Shown here: piece by piece, positions 1 to 8,780 of the stretch
Numbering within the stretch: position 1 is the first letter of the stretch
Layout of the letters: the number at the start of each line of letters is the position of its first letter
Source of the DNA: CALMEH01 sp964548225
GTDB taxonomy: Bacteria; Acidobacteriota; Blastocatellia; Pyrinomonadales; Pyrinomonadaceae
NCBI GenBank assembly: GCA_964548225.1
Contig: CAZJQP010000032.1
Location: 1-45,061 of the forward strand
Length of the DNA: 45,061 nucleotides
Reading direction: 5' to 3'
Position numbers and translations under genes: made by a program
Notes under the pieces: model-generated
Seen by the model: the letters and a program-made list of their open reading frames with translations, nothing else
Databases searched by the model: none
What the model was told of the DNA's origin: nothing

Positions 1-51
1 GAATTTCAAAGACCTTGTTTCTGTTGTTGGCTGATTCTTATCCCGAACTGA

Positions 52-549
52 CGTTGGATTTTAGCGAAAACTTTCGCGCAAATCGTCGTCGTTTGGAGTC
101 TGATTTTATTCGTCTTTCCAGTGCTGATTGTTTGGATTGAAACAAAAATCGGTATCACACAATTTGCGTTTCCGGCGCAGAAAATAATTTCGCCGATTCT
201 GTTTGTTTTGCTAAGTTCTATCGGAGTTTCAGGCGCGATTACGATGGCGAAAACCGGGCGCGGAACGCCTTTGCCGCTCGATTCAGCAACAAAATTGGTA
301 GTGCGCGGAATTTACGCTTTTGTGCGAAATCCGATGGCGATTTCAGGAATCGGACAAGGTCTTGCAGTCGGTTTATTTTTGGGTTCGCCGCTCGTTTTGC
401 TCTACGCGCTAATGGGCGGCGCGATTTGGCAGACGATTTTTCGTCCACTCGAAGAAGACGATTTGCTCGAAAGATTCGGCACAAATTACGAAAACTATCG
501 TAAAAACGTGCGCTGTTGGATTCCACGTCTGACGAGATTTAATCTTTAG
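52..549 (+). CDS. Isoprenylcysteine carboxyl methyltransferase-like membrane protein (5' end uncertain)
   Basis: This is a small integral-membrane methyltransferase-like protein of the ICMT/PEMT superfamily. The C-terminal half has the family signature: GIYAFVRNPMA, a hydrophobic hairpin, then RPLEEDDLLERFGTNYENY and a terminal VRCWIPRL. This is the region that binds SAM in relatives. The first GTG in frame is at 121, but the frame is open from 52 and encodes a convincing membrane segment (IVVVWSLILFVFPVLIVWI) that starts before 121. There is no ATG, GTG or TTG between the stop at 49-51 and that segment. The true start may therefore be non-canonical, or a frameshift may lie near position 50. 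With the upstream segment the protein is about 165 aa, usual for bacterial relatives. The substrate is unknown. It converges on the receptor gene at 635-3502, with a long hairpin between them. Confidence 0.7.
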   Translation, partial: RWILAKTFAQIVVVWSLILFVFPVLIVWIETKIGITQFAFPAQKIISPILFVLLSSIGVSGAITMAKTGRGTPLPLDSATKLVVRGIYAFVRNPMAISGIGQGLAVGLFLGSPLVLLYALMGGAIWQTIFRPLEEDDLLERFGTNYENYRKNVRCWIPRLTRFNL

Positions 550-551
550 TT

Positions 552-624
552 TTCACCACAAAGACACCAAAGACACAAAGATTTTTTATGATTTTCTTTG
601 TGTCTTTTGTGTCTTTGTGGTGAA
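552..624. repeat. Long hairpin with tandem-repeat arms, between convergent genes
   Basis: Arms 552-580 and 596-624 (29 nt each, one mismatch) enclose a 15-nt loop. Each arm is itself built of near-tandem AAAGACAC units. It fills the gap between two convergent stop codons and probably acts as a bidirectional terminator. It belongs to the window's set of tandem-in-palindrome elements. Confidence 0.85.
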
Positions 625-634
625 TTATTTTGCC

Positions 635-3502
635 TTAAAACTTAAACTTCACACCAAGTTGCGCCTGTCGCGGTTCGCCGAAACCTGCCGAAACAGTTCC
701 GTCGAAGTTGAATGTCAGCGGTCTCGGCAACGAACGCTGGTTGCGATTGTTGAATAAATTAAAGGCTTCAAATATCGGTTCGAGGGAGATTTTTTCCGTG
801 AATTTGAATTCCTTCGAGATGCGAATATCAAATGTAAAAAATTGATTTTCGAGTCGCAAAGTGTTGCGCTTGATGATATTCGGGAAAGTTCCGCGATTAA
901 CTTCCGAAATCGGTTGTGCCGAACGATATTGGATAATCGGGGAAATATTGATGTCGTAGGGCGCAATAAACGTCGCAAAGAAGTTAAACCGATGGCGTTG
1001 GTCGCGGTCTGACCAGTTATATTCGGCTTCCAAATCACGCGGGTCGGCGTAACGAAACGTGAACGGGTCGCGCTCGTTGTCGTCGTCCGATTTATCAAAC
1101 GAAAGCAGATAATTCATCTGGATTTGATAGCGATTCGAGAAGCGTTTGTTCAATGTAAAGGTCAAACCGTTATAAAGCGAACGCGCCGTGCTTTCCGTCG
1201 AACGAATTTCTCCGATGCCCGAACCGTTAGCGCGTTCAAACGGCGAAGTTCCGCCATACAAACGCCCGTCGCCGCGATTGACAAAGCGCGTCAAGCGGTC
1301 TGATTTGGCGTAATTATAGGCTACGGAAAAAGATACATCTTTAATAATTTCACGTTCAACGCTTGCACTGAATTGAATAGTGCGCGGATTTTTGAAATCT
1401 CTCGCAAAAACCGCCACGCCCGGATTAAACGGCGTAAATCCGGCAGTCGGAACAATGCCCGGAAAGACCGGACAGCCGCCCAAACCTGCGCCGGTGCAAA
1501 GGAAATTTGCAAAGAAAATGTTTCCGGCAATCACGCCGTCCGTGTTACGAGGTCCGGCAACGACAAGACCCGGAATTCGCGCATAAAACATTCCGAAACC
1601 AAATCGAATCGCCGTTTTGCCGTCATTTCCCGGCGACCACGAAAGTCCGATTCGCGGTTGATAACCGTCCGTAAAATCGGGAATTGTTCCATCGGACGGA
1701 AAACGCGGATCGCTCAAGAATTGTCCGTAGCGTGTGTTCTGCGGAGCATTTATCGGGTCGGGTTGAAATTGTCCTTCCCAACGAAATCCGAGATTTAATG
1801 TCAAATTTCGGTTGACTTGCCAATTATCTTGAATATAAAGCCCCGGCTCAAAGACGTTATAGGCTTGTGTTCCGGCATCTTGGACGGTGCGGTTACCAAT
1901 CGGCGCAAATTGCAGATAAAGCGCAAGTCCGGCGGCACTTGTTCCATTAATATAATTTTGAAATCCGGCAATTGCGTCGGCAATGGTTGCTCCGGCAAAA
2001 ATATAGCGTCCGCGGGCAAATCCGATAAAGGTTTGCGAAACATTGACACTATTAAAATCGCCGCCGAATTTAATCGTATGATTGCCGCGAATGATTGTGA
2101 AATTGTCCGTAAATTGAATGCGTCTGTCGTTTGAAGGCACAGGCAAGAAGAACGGACGACCGAAACGATAGGAAATTGAGCCGTCAAAAGTTCCGATTGT
2201 CGTATCAGGCAAGTCGGGACCGTCATAAAATCGCGGACGTTCTTCCTTTGCCCATTGGAAACGAAATTCGTTCAAAAGATTCGATGAAAAACTCGTTACA
2301 AGCTGTCCGATAAACGAGTTTGACTTGTTTGTCTCGCGTCCGTTTGCGCTGATGCCCCACGTCGGCACGTCGAAAGTTCCGTTGACTTGTTCGGCGCGGC
2401 TGAAGTTATGGCGCAAGGTCAAAATGTTGTTTTTATTAACATTGATGTCAACCTTGCCGAGAAAAACGTCTGCATCGTTCGTGCGTTCGATAATGCCTTG
2501 TTCGACTGAATTAAAGCGCGTTTGGAAAATATTCGCCAAAGTCGCGTTAATCGAATTCGGCTTTTCGCTTCGACCGTCATTGCGCTCGTAAGCGAGGAAG
2601 AAAAATGCTTTGTCCTTTTTAATCGGTCCGCCGATATTGAAGCCGACTTGATAATTGCGAAAATCTTCGACCGGAAGATTGGCGGCAACGGCATCGGGAT
2701 TTTGACTCGAAAGCGATTGGTTGCGGAAGAAAAGAAACGCCGAGCCGGAAAATTCGTTCGTTCCGCTCTTGGTTACAACATTGATAAATCCGCCCGACGA
2801 GCGTCCAAATTCAGCCGACGCGCCGACCGGAACAACCTGAAATTCTTTGACGGATTCCAAAGAAATCGTAAAAGCCGGACGTTGACCGCCACGCTGTTCG
2901 CCGAAAAACGGATTATTCGCATCCGCGCCGTCAATCGAAACATTATTTTGAATTCCGCGTTGTCCGTTGATGGTAATTTCATCACCGTCGGGACCTTGCA
3001 CAATCGAAACGCCCGGCGTGAGCAATGCAAACCGCGAAAAATCGCGGCGGTTAATCGGCAGATTTTCAACCGAACGTTCGTTAATTTGCGTCGAAAGTTC
3101 TGTCCGGCTGGTTTCAACTACTGCACCTTCGGACGAAACATCAACCGTATTAACGCCGCCACCGATTTTCATATCAATTTTTAGTGTCAGTGTTTGACCG
3201 ATGCTGACTTCGACGTTTTCCAAAATTGAATTGGTAAAACCTTGCGCCGACGTGGTTACACGATATTTGCCGAGCGGCAAAAGCGGCGCACTAAAAAAAC
3301 CGTCCGAATTACTCGTAACGGTTCGCTCAAATCCTGTTCCCGTATTTTTTACAACCACCGTCGCGCCGCTGACAACTGCGCCGTTCGGGTCAACCACCGT
3401 GCCTTGAATCAATCCGGTCGTCGCTTGCGATTGGGCAAACGCCGCCGAACTAAGCAATAGCATTGCAAAAATGCTCAAAAAAGCTCGAAACTTTCGGCTC
3501 AT
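635..3502 (-). CDS. TonB-dependent receptor with N-terminal carboxypeptidase-regulatory domain (Oar-like)
   Basis: This is an outer-membrane receptor of 955 aa. A signal peptide (MSRKFRAFLSIFAMLLLSSAAFAQ) precedes a carboxypeptidase-regulatory-like beta-sandwich at about residues 28-115 (GLIQGTVVDPNGAVVSGATV, then GFFSAPLLPLGKYRV). A plug region follows at about 120-240 (ENLPINRRDFSRFALLTPG), then a long beta-barrel ending in GVKFKF. The terminal phenylalanine fits BAM-dependent insertion. The class is greatly expanded in Acidobacteriota; OmpA-like/Oar naming is common and most substrates are unknown, with oligosaccharides or peptides often proposed. The start is supported by AGAGGA about 12 nt upstream of ATG 3502. 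It is divergent from the molybdoenzyme gene. No SusD partner is present. Confidence 0.92.
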   Translation of the reverse strand: MSRKFRAFLSIFAMLLLSSAAFAQSQATTGLIQGTVVDPNGAVVSGATVVVKNTGTGFERTVTSNSDGFFSAPLLPLGKYRVTTSAQGFTNSILENVEVSIGQTLTLKIDMKIGGGVNTVDVSSEGAVVETSRTELSTQINERSVENLPINRRDFSRFALLTPGVSIVQGPDGDEITINGQRGIQNNVSIDGADANNPFFGEQRGGQRPAFTISLESVKEFQVVPVGASAEFGRSSGGFINVVTKSGTNEFSGSAFLFFRNQSLSSQNPDAVAANLPVEDFRNYQVGFNIGGPIKKDKAFFFLAYERNDGRSEKPNSINATLANIFQTRFNSVEQGIIERTNDADVFLGKVDINVNKNNILTLRHNFSRAEQVNGTFDVPTWGISANGRETNKSNSFIGQLVTSFSSNLLNEFRFQWAKEERPRFYDGPDLPDTTIGTFDGSISYRFGRPFFLPVPSNDRRIQFTDNFTIIRGNHTIKFGGDFNSVNVSQTFIGFARGRYIFAGATIADAIAGFQNYINGTSAAGLALYLQFAPIGNRTVQDAGTQAYNVFEPGLYIQDNWQVNRNLTLNLGFRWEGQFQPDPINAPQNTRYGQFLSDPRFPSDGTIPDFTDGYQPRIGLSWSPGNDGKTAIRFGFGMFYARIPGLVVAGPRNTDGVIAGNIFFANFLCTGAGLGGCPVFPGIVPTAGFTPFNPGVAVFARDFKNPRTIQFSASVEREIIKDVSFSVAYNYAKSDRLTRFVNRGDGRLYGGTSPFERANGSGIGEIRSTESTARSLYNGLTFTLNKRFSNRYQIQMNYLLSFDKSDDDNERDPFTFRYADPRDLEAEYNWSDRDQRHRFNFFATFIAPYDINISPIIQYRSAQPISEVNRGTFPNIIKRNTLRLENQFFTFDIRISKEFKFTEKISLEPIFEAFNLFNNRNQRSLPRPLTFNFDGTVSAGFGEPRQAQLGVKFKF

Positions 3503-3713
3503 AATTTAAAATTCCTCTTTTGTTTGATTTGAAAATAGACTTCTTCTTATCTTAAATCACGGATACATAACACATTATTCCCGAAATTTTGCTGTTAAAT
3601 TTAAGTTAAGAATTATTTTAGCCAAGTCATTATAGAACTGATTTTGGAATAATCACAAATCTAGCAATGTTAAATTTTTTCGCCTTTTCCCGGATTTATG
3701 TTAATTTGAGTTT

Positions 3714-5786
3714 ATGTCTGAATTTCATTATCGAACTTGTAATTTATGCGAAGCGGTCTGCGGCATCGAAATCGAACACGCGGACGGCAAAATTCTTTCA
3801 ATCAAAGGCGACAAACAAGACCCGTTTTCGCGCGGTCATATTTGCCCGAAAGCGTTTGCGCTCAAGGAAATTTACGAAGACGAAAAACGTCTGAAAGTTC
3901 CGATGAAAAGATTCGGCAATGAATTCAAAGAAATTTCGTGGGACGAAGCGTTTGATGAAATCGCAAACAAAATCGGTGAGATTCAGACGAAATACGGCAG
4001 AGATTCGGTCGCGGTTTATCAAGGAAATCCGTCTGTTCACAATTTCGGGACGCTTCTTTCGAGCAGTGCGCTTTTGAAATCTTTGAAGACGAAAAATCAT
4101 TTTACCGCGACATCGGTTGACCAACTTCCGCACCATTTCGCGGCTTGGGCAATGTTCGGTCATCCGCTTCTTTTGCCGATTCCCGACATTGACCGCACCG
4201 AATATTTTTTGATTTTGGGCGCAAATCCGCTCGCCTCAAACGGCAGTCTGATGACCGCGCCCGATGTCATAAATCGTCTTGAATCAATAAAAAAACGCGG
4301 CGGCAAAATCGTTCTCATTGACCCGCGGCGCAACGAAACGGCGCGTGTTGCCGACGAGCATCATTTCATCAAACCTTCGTCAGACGTATATTTTCTTTTG
4401 GCGATGATTCAGACAATTCTCGCAGAAGATTTGGCGCGGCTTGATCGTCTGGCGGAATTTACCGACGGCGTTGAGAAATTTATCAAATTCGTCCAAGATT
4501 ACACGCCTGAAACGGTTGAAGATTTAACAGGAATTTCTGCGTCGGAAATCAGAAGAATTGCGGTTGAATTTGCCAACGCAAAATCGGCGGTTTGCTACGG
4601 TAGAATCGGTGTTTCAACGCAAAAATTCGGCGGACTTTGCCAATGGTTGATTAACGCAATCAATATTTTAACCGCCAATTTTGACCGCGAAGGCGGCGCA
4701 ATGTTCACCGCGCCCGCATTTGATGTTTTGCAAGTTGAAAAAAGCACGAATATCTACAATCGTTGGCAATCGCGTGTGCGAAAATTGCCCGAATTTATGG
4801 GCGAATTGCCCGTCGCCGCACTTGCGGAAGAAATCTTGACCGAAGGCAAAGGACAAATCAAAGCCTTAATCACGAGTTGCGGAAATCCTGTTTTATCAAC
4901 TCCGAACGGCAAACAACTCGAAAACGCTCTGGAAAAATTAGATTTTATGGTTTCGATTGACATTTACATCAACGAAACCACGCGCCACGCAAACATCATC
5001 TTGCCGACGGCAACAGGTTTGGAAACTTCGCATTATGACGTAATTTTCTACCTTCTCGCCGTCAGAAATTCGGCAAAATATTCCGCGCCTTTGTTTGAAA
5101 AAGGCGAAAATGCCAAATACGATTGGGAAGTTTTTCAAACTCTCGCGCATCGTCTGAGCAATTCGGACGAGCCGCTCAAACTCGTTCCGCCCGAAGCAAA
5201 ATTAAACTTCGGTTTGATGTTCGGACGCTACAAATTATCGCTCGAAGAATTGCAGAGAAACCCGCACGGCATTGATTTGGGCGAGCTTCAACCGTGTTTG
5301 CCCGAAAGACTTCTGACCGAAAATAAACGCATTAATCTTGCGCCCGAACTTTTCGTAAAAGATTTGGAAAGATTAAAAGCGCAAACCGACAACGCGAATG
5401 AATTTCCGTTCGCGCTCATCGGCAGACGGCATCTGCGCGATAATAATTCGTGGCTTCACAATTCGGAAATTTTGACGAAAGGCAAAAACCGTTGCACGGC
5501 ATTGATAAACGAAGCGGACGCGGCAAAATTGAATCTTGAAAATGGCGCAAACGTAAAAATTTCTTCGCGTGTCGGCGCAATCGAAATCCCTTGCGAAATC
5601 ACCGACGCAATCAGCAAAGGCACAATCTCAATCCCGCACGGTTACGGACACGAGCGCAAAAATTTTTCGGCAAATTCATTGCAAGCCGGAGCTTCAATCA
5701 ACGATTTAACCGACGACCGCGAGATTGACAAACTCACCGGAAACGCGGCTCTTTGCGGCGTAAAAGTTTCGGTAGAAAGAATCTAA
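3714..5786 (+). CDS. Molybdopterin (bis-MGD) oxidoreductase, DMSO reductase family
   Basis: This is a 690-aa catalytic subunit of the Mo/W-bisPGD family. An N-terminal [4Fe-4S] motif is visible: C9-x2-C12-x3-C16-x27-C44, ending GHICPKA. The molybdopterin-binding core follows (GANPLASNGSLMTAPDVI; VLIDPRRNETA), and the C-terminal beta-barrel dinucleotide-binding domain contains IGRRHLRDNNSWLHN and IPHGYGHE. There is no Tat signal, so it is likely cytoplasmic. The segment that normally supplies the Mo ligand reads TSVDQLPHHFA around residues 134-143 and has no Cys or Sec, so the ligand may be Asp, Ser or another residue. The electron acceptor and substrate cannot be inferred, and no partner subunit gene is adjacent. 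It stands alone and converges on a DUF488 gene across a strong hairpin. Confidence 0.9.
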   Translation: MSEFHYRTCNLCEAVCGIEIEHADGKILSIKGDKQDPFSRGHICPKAFALKEIYEDEKRLKVPMKRFGNEFKEISWDEAFDEIANKIGEIQTKYGRDSVAVYQGNPSVHNFGTLLSSSALLKSLKTKNHFTATSVDQLPHHFAAWAMFGHPLLLPIPDIDRTEYFLILGANPLASNGSLMTAPDVINRLESIKKRGGKIVLIDPRRNETARVADEHHFIKPSSDVYFLLAMIQTILAEDLARLDRLAEFTDGVEKFIKFVQDYTPETVEDLTGISASEIRRIAVEFANAKSAVCYGRIGVSTQKFGGLCQWLINAINILTANFDREGGAMFTAPAFDVLQVEKSTNIYNRWQSRVRKLPEFMGELPVAALAEEILTEGKGQIKALITSCGNPVLSTPNGKQLENALEKLDFMVSIDIYINETTRHANIILPTATGLETSHYDVIFYLLAVRNSAKYSAPLFEKGENAKYDWEVFQTLAHRLSNSDEPLKLVPPEAKLNFGLMFGRYKLSLEELQRNPHGIDLGELQPCLPERLLTENKRINLAPELFVKDLERLKAQTDNANEFPFALIGRRHLRDNNSWLHNSEILTKGKNRCTALINEADAAKLNLENGANVKISSRVGAIEIPCEITDAISKGTISIPHGYGHERKNFSANSLQAGASINDLTDDREIDKLTGNAALCGVKVSVERI

Positions 5787-5789
5787 TTT

Positions 5790-5869
5790 TTTGCCCGCGA
5801 ATTTACGCGAATTTACGCTAATAAATCAAAAAACTCATTCGCGTAAATTCGCGTAGATTCGCGGGCAAA
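5790..5869. repeat. Long hairpin with tandem-repeat arms, between convergent genes
   Basis: Arms 5790-5818 and 5841-5869 (29 nt, one mismatch) have a 22-nt loop. The arms carry a 10-bp unit (GCGAATTTAC) in tandem. It begins 4 nt after the molybdoenzyme stop and ends 9 nt from the DUF488 stop. It is a likely bidirectional terminator and has the same design as 552-624 with unrelated sequence. Confidence 0.85.
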
Positions 5870-5878
5870 TCTTCATTT

Positions 5879-6343
5879 TTACCAAATCGAAAAAAATCCC
5901 GATTCGTCAAACTCAATCGCCTTGCCATCAGGCAAAATATGAATTATCTTCGCGCCTTTCGCCTTTAAACGCGGCGCAAGCATCCCGACGCGATGACAAT
6001 TTGCGCGGGGAATTTTATGTTTCGTCAAAGGCTGCGATTCCGAACACATCATCACCGTCCGCACTTCCGCCGCAACTTCCAGAATCCTTTCGATTCCCGC
6101 ATTCAAATCTTCGGGAATCGGCTTAAATTTCCCGCCCGTTTCCGGCAACCATTCGTAACCGATGCCGTTTTCGCGCAAATTTTCCGCCAAAACCAAGCCG
6201 TTAAACTGCACCCAACGCGAACGCGCAAACGAGCGCACATCGCACAAAAACTCAATCTCGTATTTACGCAGTAAATCTAAAAAGGCGGCATTCGTCTGCC
6301 GCCCGTGTCCGATGGTATAAACCGTAATTTCTCGATTCGTCAT
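5879..6343 (-). CDS. DUF488 family protein
   Basis: This 154-aa cytosolic protein has the DUF488 signature: YTIGHG near the N-terminus, CDVRSFARS, then GIGYEWLPETGGK, and a C-terminal MMCSESQPLTKH followed by NCHRVG. The conserved Cys/His set (C-x-E and CHR) is the proposed functional site, but the biochemical role of the family is not established. Length and start are normal. It is not obviously in an operon. Confidence 0.88.
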   Translation of the reverse strand: MTNREITVYTIGHGRQTNAAFLDLLRKYEIEFLCDVRSFARSRWVQFNGLVLAENLRENGIGYEWLPETGGKFKPIPEDLNAGIERILEVAAEVRTVMMCSESQPLTKHKIPRANCHRVGMLAPRLKAKGAKIIHILPDGKAIEFDESGFFSIW

Positions 6344-6386
6344 AAACTCTTTTCAAGTTTATTATCCTTTCTGCAAACTCTGCAAA

Positions 6387-8549
6387 TCATTCAATCGCGG
6401 TAAAATCCACGTCTGAAAGATTTTCATTTGCCGTAACAATTTGCGCGGCAAAAGTAAAGCGTTTCGAGGCGACCGACATAGTTACCGTCTGACCGGCTTC
6501 GATGTCGTCAAAGCGGTAATAGCCGAATGTTCCCGTGCGCGTTTGGATTGTTTCGCCGTTTTGCAATGTCAAGGTAACAATCGCATTACGAATCCCGCGT
6601 CCGTCCGAAGCCATCACACGCCCGCCGATTGAAACTCCTGCCGCAACCGGCGCAACAAATTGGACACGGTAATTGGTTACGTTGGTGTTCGCACCGTCTG
6701 TTGCCGTTACTTCAAAATTATAAATTCCGCCCATTGCCGCTGTTCCGCCAACTGCAACAACTGCGTTTGGTGCAAGCGAAGTCGTCAGATTGATGCCCGT
6801 CGGCAAACTGCCGCCGGTTTGTGAATAGGTAAATGCGCCGTTGTTCGGGACGAGTGTGTAATTATACGGAACGCCGGTTGTGCCACGCGGAAGTTCGGCG
6901 ACGAAAGTTCCGCCGTTTGTCGAGTTGTTGAGTTCAAACGCGCCGATGTCCACATTTCCGACTCTACTTGCACCGCGCTGGTCGGCAGTTAAAACGACGG
7001 GTGCGTTAAAGGTTGGGCAGGTTTGCCACAGCACACAGTTGTTTCCGGCGTTGATGGCGGTCGAGCCGGAAAGAAGCGCGTGTGTCATTGTCGCGCCGCC
7101 GTAAAAACCCAGAGGCGCGAGGCGGACAGCTCCTTCATTGTCAACGATGTTTGAATCATTAATGGAAAACGAACCGCTTAAATTCGGGAAGAAGGAACCG
7201 AAATTGCCGGAGATGATCGAGTTGCGGGCGTTCAGCGTGCCGAAGATGGTGATTCCGCCGACACTTCCATTGGTGCGATTGGTGCTGACCGTCGAGTTAA
7301 TGAGATTTATCGTGCCGGTGGCAGCAATTCCGCCGTTGTTAATACCGGCGGAATTATTGCTCACCGTGCTGTTAATCAGCGTTAGGTTACCCGCGCCGTT
7401 GTTGATACCGCCGCCGCTTGTATTTGCGGAGTTATTGCTCACCGTGCTGTTGATCAGCGTCAATACCCCGGAGGAATTGTTCTGGATGCCGCCGCCATTG
7501 ATGTTGCTGGTATTATTCGAGACCGCGGTGTTGATGAGCGTCAGCGTGCCGCTGTTAGAAATTCCGCCGCCTAAGTCGCTGCCTACACTGCCGCCCGTGA
7601 TGGTCAGACCGCTGAGCGTGGCGTTCGCGCCGCCGCCGACGTTGAACACACGCGAGGCGTTGTTGCCCGACACGAACAGATTCGCCGCCGTGCCGTTGGT
7701 GTTGGAAATGATCACCGAGCCAGCCGTCGCCGCGCTGTTAATTGTTAATTGCGTGCCGCCGAGGGCAACGGTGCAAACGTCGCCCGCACAACCTGTGTCC
7801 GTCGGCGGAATCGCAAAGTTAATTAAATCATCGGTCAAACCCGCATTTGCCGCCACGATTGCTTCTCTTAAAGAGCAATCCGCATCACATACGCCGTCGT
7901 TGGTGTCGGCGGTTTTCGTTACCGTCAGAGTATTTAGCGGCGTGGCAAAATTATCGAACTGAACCTGACCGAAGGTGTTTAAGGCGGTTTTCGTGCCGCT
8001 TTTCTGAGGTGCGCCCGTGCATTGATAGCTTTGGTCAACGGTGCCGTTAAAATCCGTGTCAATATCGCCTTTCAGCGTCGTGCCGTCGAGATACGCCGTC
8101 AGCCGCCCGTTCGTGAATGGAGATGACAACAAAAAAGTATTGCAAGCCGCGTTGAAAGAAAAACCGCCGTCGCGTTCAAAGTAAATTCTATCGAACATCG
8201 CGTCGTTATCGCTGTCCTGAAGCGAAACTCTCAGATTATCTGAGGAAGATGTGTATTTTAATAAAATTCTGCCGACTTTCACCATATTGCCGCCGGAATA
8301 AAAATCAACGCAGGCACGGTCGCCGGTAGTGTTGCCGTTAAACGACATCTCGCTGCCGTTCACGCCGACGGCGCGATTGCCCGAAATCGAGAAATCGCCC
8401 GATAGTTCCGTCCAATTCGCGCCCATATTCGTCGAGTCGGCACGGTTAAAATCGTCGCGCACCACACAATTCTGCGCCTGTGCGGTTGCGGCGAAAAAAA
8501 CCACTAAAAACAAAACCGATGCGAAAACCTTAAATTTCCTTGATTCCAT
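6387..8549 (-). CDS. Secreted beta-helix protein (CSLREAI / choice-of-anchor Q) with C-terminal carboxypeptidase-regulatory module
   Basis: This is an extracellular or surface protein of 720 aa. A signal peptide (VLFLVVFFAATAQAQ) precedes a concanavalin-like domain (about 28-200). The CSLREAIVAANAG motif near 225 opens a right-handed parallel beta-helix made of LINSTVSNNSA-type coils, ending in GSTAINAGN...DIGAFELNN (choice-of-anchor Q). An Ig-like putative domain follows (LPTGINLTTSLAP...FEVTATDGA). The last ~85 residues form the module AGVSIGGRV...RTGTFGYYRFDDIEAGQT...SKRFTF. That module is also at the C-terminus of the products at 8781-11604 and 33859-37683. The upstream promoter-like element (8585-8617) is shared with those two genes. 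The role is unknown; adhesion or polysaccharide binding is plausible. Confidence 0.88.
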   Translation of the reverse strand: MESRKFKVFASVLFLVVFFAATAQAQNCVVRDDFNRADSTNMGANWTELSGDFSISGNRAVGVNGSEMSFNGNTTGDRACVDFYSGGNMVKVGRILLKYTSSSDNLRVSLQDSDNDAMFDRIYFERDGGFSFNAACNTFLLSSPFTNGRLTAYLDGTTLKGDIDTDFNGTVDQSYQCTGAPQKSGTKTALNTFGQVQFDNFATPLNTLTVTKTADTNDGVCDADCSLREAIVAANAGLTDDLINFAIPPTDTGCAGDVCTVALGGTQLTINSAATAGSVIISNTNGTAANLFVSGNNASRVFNVGGGANATLSGLTITGGSVGSDLGGGISNSGTLTLINTAVSNNTSNINGGGIQNNSSGVLTLINSTVSNNSANTSGGGINNGAGNLTLINSTVSNNSAGINNGGIAATGTINLINSTVSTNRTNGSVGGITIFGTLNARNSIISGNFGSFFPNLSGSFSINDSNIVDNEGAVRLAPLGFYGGATMTHALLSGSTAINAGNNCVLWQTCPTFNAPVVLTADQRGASRVGNVDIGAFELNNSTNGGTFVAELPRGTTGVPYNYTLVPNNGAFTYSQTGGSLPTGINLTTSLAPNAVVAVGGTAAMGGIYNFEVTATDGANTNVTNYRVQFVAPVAAGVSIGGRVMASDGRGIRNAIVTLTLQNGETIQTRTGTFGYYRFDDIEAGQTVTMSVASKRFTFAAQIVTANENLSDVDFTAIE

Positions 8550-8584
8550 AATTTTATTTGTTAAAATTCCTGCTCCTAACTAAT

Positions 8585-8617
8585 ATAAACGCGAAACCAA
8601 ACGGAAAACTGTCATCG
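8585..8617 (-). promoter_or_regulatory. Conserved ECF-like promoter element, copy 1
   Basis: Read on the minus strand it is CGATGAC, 2 nt (AG), TTTTC, 12 nt, CGTTTAT, ending 35 nt before ATG 8549. The same motif blocks with identical spacing lie upstream of 11604 and 37683. A further ACTTTTTTTT block lies 4 nt 5' of CGATGAC (8622-8631), as in copy 3. The TGAC/CGT layout resembles ECF sigma promoters. Confidence 0.7.
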
Positions 8618-8626
8618 TGCGAAAAA

Positions 8627-8668
8627 AAAGTAAAGAAAAAGAGAAATATTCTCTTTATTCTTTACTTT
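8627..8668. terminator. Hairpin downstream of the FG-GAP gene
   Basis: Arms 8627-8645 and 8649-8668 pair almost completely (one bulge) around a 3-nt loop, AT-rich throughout. It lies in the 231-bp interval between the 8781-11604 stop and the 8549 start, so it could terminate the former. The rest of the interval shows only the promoter element. Confidence 0.55.
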
Positions 8669-8780
8669 CGACATTGGCTAATTGAAAGAATGAACCTCTC
8701 CAAACCGCAAGTATTGGTCAAATGCCGACAAATGCTGAGGTTATTTTGTAGTTTCATTTAATCAAATTAAAACCGTCGCA

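Noticed and set aside
2522..3184. 220-aa plus-strand open frame inside the receptor gene
   Set aside because: It lies wholly antisense to a clear TonB-dependent receptor, has Arg/Asn-rich composition typical of an antisense frame, and no family is recognisable.
7138..7962. 274-aa plus-strand open frame inside the beta-helix gene
   Set aside because: It is the antisense shadow of repetitive Asn/Gly/Thr-rich beta-helix coding sequence; the Pro/Leu/Val composition follows from that.
8558..8761. 67-aa plus-strand frame in the 8550-8780 interval
   Set aside because: It overlaps the promoter element and the hairpin at 8627-8668 and has Lys/Asn-rich random composition.
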